DNA of 5,114 nucleotides from Alphaproteobacteria bacterium (GTDB taxonomy: Bacteria; Pseudomonadota; Alphaproteobacteria; RF32; CAG-239): assembly GCA_024408895.1 (NCBI GenBank), contig JAKSUO010000087.1, positions 1 to 5,114 on the forward strand, read 5' to 3'. Both the position numbers and the translations under genes were made by a program. Under the pieces are notes generated by a model that was not told the DNA's origin, did not search any database, and saw nothing but the letters and a program-made list of their open reading frames with translations. The stretch's first letter is position 1, and each line of letters starts with the position of its first letter. This document shows, piece by piece, positions 1 to 5,114 of the stretch.

Positions 1-614
1 TAAATATAAGATACTACCTCCGCATCCTCCATATTCCGCATTTGATCTGCGTCCGTAGTGGTCGTATCGTATGCTGCTTCAACAACATAGGGTGTGCGAA
101 ATTCGCGCAGGATGTCCAACTCGCTACTGGTCTCCTCTATATCATCATCGATGTTGTAATCGCTCTCCGCGTAATCCGAACCAAATTCGATCGGCAACTC
201 ATTCTCCTCATCTGCCGCCGTTCTCAAATTGGATGTCTCTTCGTCACTTTCAGTTGTTTCTGCATTTGCGCTGCCATTTTCCACAAAATTCACATCTTCT
301 GCCGAATACTGCCCGACATTGGAATCCGTTACGCTTTTTTTGCCGGACATAAAACCGTTAATTGTTTGTCCGTTGAAAAAGCCTAAACAATAAGCGCTAT
401 AAAGCATTATACCTGCTAATATGAGCCACATTGACAATGAACTCAATATTTTCGGCAACAGCTTATACAAAATATAAAGGCTGGTAACAGCCATCACCAC
501 GGAAACAAATCCCATGCCCTGTGCGAAAGTGCTGTCGCTTTGGGTTCCCATTCCGCCCCAATACATAGCGTACAGGAAAAATATCCCGAGCAAAGTATTT
601 TTCAAAAAATTCAT
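1..614 (-). CDS. Unrecognised membrane protein with acidic tail (3' end cut off by window edge)
   Basis: This minus-strand frame opens at ATG 614 and stays open to the window edge (204 full codons). TAG and TGA codons lie in frame just upstream of the ATG, so the start is fixed. A good Shine-Dalgarno sequence, GAGAAAAGG (630-622), sits 7 nt before it. The protein begins MNFLKNTLLGIFF and has three hydrophobic segments at about residues 7-22, 34-53 and 61-80. Lysines at 5, 51 and 55 suggest N-terminus inside and the tail in the periplasm. Residues 94-204 hold 32 Asp/Glu but only 4 Arg and no Lys, and look disordered. I do not recognise the family, and any C-terminal domain lies outside the window. 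It follows batD by 85 nt on the same strand, so it may be co-transcribed or use its own promoter; a role in the Bat system is not shown. The distal part uses GAG for Glu far more than the proximal part does. Confidence 0.8.
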   Translation of the reverse strand, partial: MNFLKNTLLGIFFLYAMYWGGMGTQSDSTFAQGMGFVSVVMAVTSLYILYKLLPKILSSLSMWLILAGIMLYSAYCLGFFNGQTINGFMSGKKSVTDSNVGQYSAEDVNFVENGSANAETTESDEETSNLRTAADEENELPIEFGSDYAESDYNIDDDIEETSSELDILREFRTPYVVEAAYDTTTTDADQMRNMEDAEVVSYI

Positions 615-649
615 GCAAATACCTTTTCTCTATCAAAAAACGATACGTT

Positions 650-678
650 ATTAGAACACAGTTTTTTTCATATTGCAA
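650..678 (-). promoter_or_regulatory. Candidate sigma-70-type promoter in the batD-downstream gene gap
   Basis: Read on the minus strand, TTGCAA (678-673, 4 of 6 matches to the -35 consensus) is followed after exactly 17 nt by TCTAAT (655-650, 5 of 6 matches to the -10 consensus). Transcription would start near 643, about 30 nt before the ATG at 614 and upstream of its Shine-Dalgarno sequence. It occupies the 85-nt gap 615-699, where I see no strong hairpin followed by a T-run. The downstream gene may therefore have both read-through from the bat operon and its own start. AT-rich gaps give such matches by chance, so this is tentative. Confidence 0.35.
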
Positions 679-699
679 GCATTTCTACTGATATGTTCG

Positions 700-2445
700 C
701 TATTTATATAAATCAGGCAAAGGCTTGTTAGGCGTTTTTTTGTTGCTTTTTTTATGTTTTTGTTTTACCTGATGCATAATCAAATCATTATCCAAAGCTA
801 CATTTTTTCCAGCATACAAAGCGGCATTTAATTTTTCCATTTGTTCCTTAAATTCGCTTTCTCCGATACACTCGGCCAAATCGTATAAATTATTTATATT
901 TTGATGAGGAAAAGTTTGGCTGCCCCACCTTAATAAATTATCGCGCGCACTCCGATAATCACCGGCTTGCAAATCTTTGGAAATTTCTCCCGATAAATGT
1001 GCGTGTGATTGATTTTTAATATCGTTTATGCGCCGTTGCAATAATATATAACTTAAAAGCAAACCGGCAAAAAACGCACAAACAACGATGAGCGCAAGTT
1101 GCATATAATTTGCTTTTGCAGGCAACGCTGTACTTGTTGCTTCAGGTGAGGCTTTCGCCGATTGGTCAGCTATCTCAGTATTTATCTCAGATGTTCCTAT
1201 ATTATCCGGCTGTTTTTCCGATGTTGTTTGTCCTTTTACAAAAATTTTGGCAGCCGGCACGGTTGCATACGACATTTTTTGCTTATTAACATCAAACCAC
1301 GGCACTGTAATTTCCGGCAAAATCTGTTCACCGCCTTCTTGGGGAATATAAACAACGCGCACAATTGCCTGAGAAATAATTTTATCACCGTGTTGCACTG
1401 AAGTAATCTCCGGATTTTCAGGATATTGCTTCATATTTTCACTTTCCGGAAGAATAATGTCCGGTAACTGGGTTTCGGCAACACCGGACGCCGTCAACGT
1501 CAATTCACGCGCAACCGTTTCACCAACTTTAAATTTAGGATGATTGTCCGCCCATTTTGAAACCAGATTGACGGCATCTGCCGGCAACCACCAATTATCT
1601 CCAGCTTCAACCGCAATCGGTTTAACATCAATCATTTTTGTTTTTGTTTTCAAAACAACCGGCTTTTGAACGCCGAACATATTGTCAATATTCATATCAA
1701 AGAACTTGAAAAAACCACCGATATTCTGATGCGAAGGTTGTGTATCTTCAAAAGAAACGTAAAAACCTTCTATTTGCGCCACCGGCAGAGCCATACGGCC
1801 GCTTTTTTGCGGAAACAATGCATAGAAAAACTTAATTTCTCTTGTTCCGTCTTTATCTTCAACTTTAGGATCGCCCAAACTTTTAATAATCCAGTCCTTG
1901 CTATCAGCAAATACCGGATTTTGTTGCAGTGTTATTCCACGATTATCATAAAGCGTAAGCACCGCATTGATTTGTTGTTGAACATACGGATTTTCGTTAT
2001 CTACCGTCAATTCGGCCGAAAAGCTAGGCTCTTGCGCCACATTTCCGTTTGTCTTTTTATCAGGCTGCGCCGTTACTGTGCCGGCCGGCAAGATGTTAAT
2101 TTCTATCGGTGAAGTTTTAAAATTTCCAACCGTAATTGCCGGAATAATATACTTCCCCTCACCGCTCGGAAGCAAGCTGACATTCCATTTTCGTTTTTGA
2201 GTTCCTTTCCCGTTGATGAAACTTGTTTGAAAGGATGTTGATGTCCCGTATATCGTAAAGTCTTTTTGCAGCACAGATAAATCCGGTTGCAACATATTAC
2301 CGTTATCTCCTTCGTATGATATTTTTAATTCTATCGTTTCACCGAGCGGAACTTGCGAATTATCCACCGTTGCATTTAAAGTTTCAGCCACTGCCAAGTT
2401 GGCACAAAACACCGTTCCGATTAAAAACATCACTATTTTTTTCAT
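700..2445 (-). CDS. batD: BatD-family exported, membrane-anchored protein
   Basis: This is a BatD (oxygen tolerance) family protein of 581 aa from the chosen start. A signal peptide (MKKIVMFLIGTVF...) probably ends at AVA/ETLN near residue 20. A long periplasmic beta-rich region follows, carrying family hallmarks: a GEGKYIIPAITVG segment (about 95-107), FPQKSGRMALPV (about 211-222), WWLPADAV (about 285-292) and FKVGE (about 305-309). One transmembrane helix lies at about 450-469. A helical cytoplasmic domain (about 480-555, with ARDNLLRWG and LNAALYAGK) resembles the C-terminal domain of proteobacterial BatD. The protein ends in a Lys-rich tail. An upstream ATG at 2463 would add MNKGVM and overlap the batB/C stop by 8 nt. 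I prefer ATG 2445 because AAAGGTG lies 7 nt before it and MKK is a typical signal-peptide start; ATG 2448 is also possible. The stop is TAG. The family is thought to act with BatA/BatB at the inner membrane in stress tolerance; its molecular activity is unknown. Confidence 0.9.
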   Translation of the reverse strand: MKKIVMFLIGTVFCANLAVAETLNATVDNSQVPLGETIELKISYEGDNGNMLQPDLSVLQKDFTIYGTSTSFQTSFINGKGTQKRKWNVSLLPSGEGKYIIPAITVGNFKTSPIEINILPAGTVTAQPDKKTNGNVAQEPSFSAELTVDNENPYVQQQINAVLTLYDNRGITLQQNPVFADSKDWIIKSLGDPKVEDKDGTREIKFFYALFPQKSGRMALPVAQIEGFYVSFEDTQPSHQNIGGFFKFFDMNIDNMFGVQKPVVLKTKTKMIDVKPIAVEAGDNWWLPADAVNLVSKWADNHPKFKVGETVARELTLTASGVAETQLPDIILPESENMKQYPENPEITSVQHGDKIISQAIVRVVYIPQEGGEQILPEITVPWFDVNKQKMSYATVPAAKIFVKGQTTSEKQPDNIGTSEINTEIADQSAKASPEATSTALPAKANYMQLALIVVCAFFAGLLLSYILLQRRINDIKNQSHAHLSGEISKDLQAGDYRSARDNLLRWGSQTFPHQNINNLYDLAECIGESEFKEQMEKLNAALYAGKNVALDNDLIMHQVKQKHKKSNKKTPNKPLPDLYK

Positions 2446-2450
2446 CATAA

Positions 2451-2457
2451 CACCTTT
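2451..2457 (-). promoter_or_regulatory. Shine-Dalgarno sequence that decides the batD start
   Basis: AAAGGTG on the minus strand lies inside the overlap zone of the batB/C stop (TAA 2458-2456) and the first possible batD ATG (2463). Its AGG core is 4 nt from ATG 2448 and 7 nt from ATG 2445, and it cannot serve ATG 2463. This argues for initiation at 2445 or 2448, with ribosomes finishing batB/C at the same spot, so translational coupling is likely. Confidence 0.6.
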
Positions 2458-4402
2458 ATTCATTTTGATAACGCTTCATCTTGTATTCTTTTTCAATAAA
2501 TGCTTTTAAAAGCCCGCCTTTATCTTCAGGAATTTCCCTTAATTTCTGCAATCTGGCGCGAATTTTTTCATTTTCTTCGGCCGAACGTTCACCCATTTGA
2601 GCCTGCAAAACTTCAGCTTTTTGTTCACCGTTAGGATCTTCGTGTCCGAAATATGCCTGCCTTTCGGCTTGTGCTTCAAAATCTGGTTGCTGATTGTTAT
2701 CTCCGCTATTTCCTTGCGGGTTTGAGCGTTTTTCCTGACCACTGCTACCGCTGTCACCGTCTTTTTGCTCATTATCCTGCTTTTCTGACGGTGATTGTTG
2801 CTGATTGCCTTGCTCTTGTTGTTGCGGCTGAGGAGACTGCTCATCATCATTTTGTTGTTGCTGACTTTGTTGCGTCTGTTCCTGTTGGGCGTTGTTTTCG
2901 CCCTTTGGTTCGGCTTGCTGTTGTTGCTGACTTTCCGATTGTTTTTTCTGCTGTTGTTGTTTATTATCCTGTTGCTGTTCGTTATTTTGATTTTGTTCTT
3001 CGTTGTTTTGTTTCTGTTCGGCATTATTTTGATTATCTTCTGCCGATTGCTGATTTTGACCTTGCTGATTTTGAGTTTGCTTATTCTGTTGTTGTTTGTT
3101 TTGTTGTTTTTGTTTTTCCTGTTGTTGCTGTTGATTTTGCTGCTGTTTTTTCAGATATTCCAAATTAAACCGAGCGTCCTCAAAATTTGCATCCGTTTTC
3201 AAAACCTGTTCATATTTTTTAATGGCTTCATCAATTTTTCCGGCCTTTGCCAACGCATTGCCCTGATTATATAATGCCGTTGTGTCATTTAAAGATGAAA
3301 ATGCCGCCAACGCCGTTTCGTAGTCGCCGCTTTTATATGCCGCCGCGCCTTTCCACTGTTTATCTTCAAACTTATCCGCTGCCTTGACATATTCGCCGTT
3401 TTTAAAATATTTCAAACCTTCTTGATTATTGTTTAGGAACATTCCCGCATACGCCGTATTTGCAAAAATCATCAACAACAGTATAGCCAACACACCTTTC
3501 CGAAAATAATATAAAAGCAGCATTGCCGGCAACCACAAAAGAAAATAACCGCCGTCTTCCCAAACACTTTGCATATTGCGACTTTGTTTCAATGACTTGT
3601 GCATTAAATCATTGATTTTTGTGGTTAGGGGCGCCAACTTTTCGTTATAGTTCAAATACAAACCTTTTCCCTTATCGGCAATCATTTGCAATTTATCATT
3701 TTCGTAATCGCTAACCTTGATAATATTAACATCAAAACCTTCTGTTCCGGCTTGTTGCGCACTTTCCAACGCAGCGTCAAATCTTTCGCCCACATCGGCG
3801 GTCAAAATCACCAGATTACCTTTTTTATAGCCGACTTCGCGCAATCTTTGCACTGCCATTTCTATTGCTCTGTCTAATCTATCCCCGTTTTCCGGCATAA
3901 TACTGCTGTCCACATTCGGTAATAAATTGTCAACAAGCTTGGTATCTTCAGTCATCGGGGTAATCATAAACGGCTCACGAGTATATACGATAAATCCGGT
4001 TTCCGTTGTTTGCAAATCAGCCAACAAATCTTTGATAATATATTTAGCCCGCACAATGCGGCTTGGGGAAACATCTTTACTCCACATATCAGAAGATAAA
4101 TTGAGCATAATCATCACCGGATTGTCAACACTCAATGCCGGATTATCTTTCTTTTCCCATGCAGGACCGGCCGCGGCAACAGTCAAAACAAAAGAAATAA
4201 TTGCCGCCAATATGTATGGTATGCGACGCTGTTTGTTCTCACCTTTAATCAGCAGATAATTTAATAAATTTTCATCACACACTTTGGCCCAAGAAGATTG
4301 TATTCGTTCATCTTTCCATAAAATTCGCAACAAAACAACGGTAAAAATTAAACCGATAAGCAGATATGGTCTTAAAAAATGAAAATCTTGCAATACAGAC
4401 AT
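2456..4402 (-). CDS. batB: Joined BatB-BatC protein: VWA domain, membrane segments, TPR domain, Gln/Asn-rich linker
   Basis: This 648-aa protein joins a BatB-type VWA domain to a BatC-type TPR domain, an arrangement common in proteobacterial Bat operons. Order: membrane helices at about 12-29 and 61-80; VWA domain about 93-270, with the BatB signature ITPMTED (147-153) and IMPENGDRLDRAIEMA (168-183); hydrophobic segments 286-300 and 303-319; TPR region about 323-416, including WKGAAAYKSGDYE and YNQGNALAKAGK; a Gln/Asn-rich linker about 420-545; and a conserved tail with IPEDKGGLLKAF (624-635). The VWA and TPR parts probably face the periplasm and act as protein-binding modules with BatA and BatD. 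The VWA metal site is degenerate: the usual DxSxS reads N101-L-S-S-D105, and the usual LTDG reads LTAD (200-203). The start ATG lies 1 nt after the batA TAA, with AAAGG (4416-4412) upstream, so coupling is expected. The stop is TAA. Confidence 0.93.
   Translation of the reverse strand: MSVLQDFHFLRPYLLIGLIFTVVLLRILWKDERIQSSWAKVCDENLLNYLLIKGENKQRRIPYILAAIISFVLTVAAAGPAWEKKDNPALSVDNPVMIMLNLSSDMWSKDVSPSRIVRAKYIIKDLLADLQTTETGFIVYTREPFMITPMTEDTKLVDNLLPNVDSSIMPENGDRLDRAIEMAVQRLREVGYKKGNLVILTADVGERFDAALESAQQAGTEGFDVNIIKVSDYENDKLQMIADKGKGLYLNYNEKLAPLTTKINDLMHKSLKQSRNMQSVWEDGGYFLLWLPAMLLLYYFRKGVLAILLLMIFANTAYAGMFLNNNQEGLKYFKNGEYVKAADKFEDKQWKGAAAYKSGDYETALAAFSSLNDTTALYNQGNALAKAGKIDEAIKKYEQVLKTDANFEDARFNLEYLKKQQQNQQQQQEKQKQQNKQQQNKQTQNQQGQNQQSAEDNQNNAEQKQNNEEQNQNNEQQQDNKQQQQKKQSESQQQQQAEPKGENNAQQEQTQQSQQQQNDDEQSPQPQQQEQGNQQQSPSEKQDNEQKDGDSGSSGQEKRSNPQGNSGDNNQQPDFEAQAERQAYFGHEDPNGEQKAEVLQAQMGERSAEENEKIRARLQKLREIPEDKGGLLKAFIEKEYKMKRYQNE
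2768..3145 (-). repeat. Low-complexity Gln/Asn-coding tract inside batB/C
   Basis: This stretch encodes residues 420-545 of the BatB/C protein: by my count 58 Gln and 19 Asn of 126 residues (about 61%), the rest mostly Lys, Glu, Ser and Asp. At DNA level it is an irregular CAA/CAG/AAT/AAC mixture, not a perfect tandem repeat. It links the TPR domain to the conserved C-terminal tail and is probably disordered. Low-complexity linkers at this position are usual in the family, though length and composition vary widely. Confidence 0.85.
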
Positions 4403-4403
4403 C

Positions 4404-5000
4404 TTACCCGACCTTTCGCATTATCATCATCAGCAACATAAACAAGAACAACGCCGCCAATGTCGGAATATAGAATAAATCTTTGGTTTCCTGCACATAA
4501 CGTCCATCTTGTGTTTGCGGTTCCAATTCATCAATTTTTTCATAAATTTTTTGCAATGAATTGACATCTTTGGCACGAAAATATGTTCCGGCTGTTGTTT
4601 GCGCCAGTTTTTTTAATCCCGCTTCATCCAAAGTACTGTTTTTCGGCATACTAAACAAACCGTCTAAGAAAGAAACTTCGTCACTGCCTACACCGATGGT
4701 GTATATTTTTACATTTTCATCTGCCGCCAAGCCAACCGCTTGAGGCATTGAAATACTTCCGTCATTATTTTCACCGTCCGTCAACAAAATAATAACTTTG
4801 GCACTTTCATCATCAGTAGGCATATTTTTCAACGCTACTCCCACGGCATCACCAATAGAGGTTGAATTACCGGCCATACCGGCATCGGTTGCCTCCAACA
4901 CATCTTTTAAAGACTGTTTATCATAAGTCAGCGGCACTTGCATATAAGCTCTGGTTCCAAATAGCACCAAACCTATTTTATCCTCCGTGCGCTTATCCAC
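4404..5000 (-). CDS. batA: BatA-type VWA protein, part downstream of an in-frame stop
   Basis: This is the C-terminal 198 residues of a BatA VWA protein, counted from GTG 5000, the only start codon between the interrupting TGA (5049-5051) and the conserved core. It shows DKIGLVLFGTRAYMQVPLTYD (split here at the family's GLVLFG core, residues 10-15), the metal-site threonine at about T47 in GNSTSIGDA, LLTDGENNDG (72-81), and YTIGVGSDE (100-108). A single C-terminal membrane helix spans about 175-193. BatA proteins are usually about 320-350 aa. The DxSxS strand encoded upstream is missing from this segment, so alone it would be an incomplete VWA fold. No Shine-Dalgarno sequence precedes GTG 5000, and the conserved frame continues upstream through the TGA, so this is best read as part of one longer batA. 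The TAA stop lies 1 nt before batB/C. Confidence 0.85.
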   Translation of the reverse strand: MDKRTEDKIGLVLFGTRAYMQVPLTYDKQSLKDVLEATDAGMAGNSTSIGDAVGVALKNMPTDDESAKVIILLTDGENNDGSISMPQAVGLAADENVKIYTIGVGSDEVSFLDGLFSMPKNSTLDEAGLKKLAQTTAGTYFRAKDVNSLQKIYEKIDELEPQTQDGRYVQETKDLFYIPTLAALFLFMLLMMIMRKVG

Positions 5001-5048
5001 AAATTGGCCGACAACGTGTTTAACGGCAGATAATCTGTCGTAATATTT

Positions 5049-5114
5049 TCACTGATAGGCAAAATCTCTTTCCTGCATAGAATTGGATATATCAACACTA
5101 AGCATAATATCCCG
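5049..5114 (-). pseudogene. batA: batA 5' portion ending at an in-frame TGA (5' end outside window)
   Basis: In the same frame as the downstream batA segment, this stretch encodes RDIMLSVDISNSMQERDF, then A-Y-Q, then TGA (5049-5051). It contains the intact VWA metal-binding motif D-I-S-N-S followed by Met, as in BatA. After the TGA the frame continues KYYDRLSAVKHVVGQFVDKR, again matching BatA, so the stop falls inside a conserved region and no frameshift is needed to join the halves. The family often has Gly at about this position (a G-x-x-x-D-R-L pattern), and a GGA to TGA change would explain it. Either batA is broken by a nonsense mutation, or the base is a sequencing or assembly error. 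Confidence 0.75.

Noticed and set aside
42..386. Plus-strand open frame of 114 codons
   Set aside because: It is antisense to the minus-strand membrane protein gene, which has a ribosome site and coherent hydrophobic segments. Its product is Cys-rich and resembles no protein I know.
625..650. Possible terminator hairpin TATC...GATA with a T-run after batD
   Set aside because: The stem is only about 4 bp, AU-rich, and the T-run lies in the loop rather than after the stem. It also falls between the candidate promoter and the ribosome site of the next gene.
463..678. Minus-strand open frame of 71 codons
   Set aside because: It overlaps the start of the membrane protein gene in another frame, runs through its promoter region and ribosome site, and has no good ribosome site of its own.
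2653..3274. Long open frames opposite or beside the Gln-rich tract, with very Leu/Val/Phe-rich or Asn/Lys/Arg-rich products
   Set aside because: They are artefacts of the CAA/CAG/AAT-rich coding tract, which has few stop codons in other frames. The products are only biased composition.
5049..5051. TGA read as Trp or Gly through an alternative genetic code
   Set aside because: The other three genes contain no in-frame TGA over more than 1,400 codons, all 16 of their Trp residues are TGG and their many Gly residues are GGN. A genome using TGA as a sense codon would show it repeatedly.
5049..5051. TGA as a selenocysteine codon
   Set aside because: The site lies in a VWA loop with no redox motif and the family has no known selenoprotein. 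I did not see an obvious SECIS-like hairpin just downstream, though no folding was computed.

Overview
The window is one strand-consistent block of genes, all read on the minus strand, from a Gram-negative bacterium. The genes belong to a Bat (Bacteroides aerotolerance) operon. The joined BatB-BatC architecture and the BatD C-terminal domain look proteobacterial. GC is moderate to low by eye (around 40%) and the proteins are rich in Lys, Asn and Gln. A low-GC alphaproteobacterium would fit, but this is a weak inference and no marker gene is present.

Layout in the direction of transcription (right to left): (i) 5114-4404, the 3' two thirds of batA, a von Willebrand factor A (VWA) membrane protein whose 5' end lies outside the window. 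Its reading frame is interrupted by an in-frame TGA at 5049-5051, just after the metal-binding DxSxS motif. (ii) 4402-2456, a joined batB/batC gene: VWA domain, membrane segments, TPR domain, long Gln/Asn-rich linker and a conserved tail. It starts 1 nt after the batA stop. (iii) 2463/2445-700, batD, an exported, membrane-anchored protein whose start overlaps or abuts the end of batB/C. (iv) 614-1, an unrecognised membrane protein with three hydrophobic segments and a very acidic tail, cut by the window edge. It is separated from batD by 85 nt that hold a plausible promoter and no convincing terminator.

In known Bat systems a MoxR-type AAA+ ATPase and a DUF58 protein are encoded just upstream of batA. 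Both would lie beyond the right edge here. BatA, BatB/C and BatD are thought to form an inner-membrane complex with VWA and TPR domains facing the periplasm, linked to envelope stress tolerance or protein maturation. The biochemical activity is not established.

The main points for a second look are the in-frame stop in batA, the degenerate metal site of the second VWA protein, the signal-peptide-like segment at the BatB-BatC junction, and the acidic membrane protein downstream. I see no mobile elements, CRISPR arrays, RNA genes or evidence of a wholly new system. The plus-strand open frames are antisense shadows.
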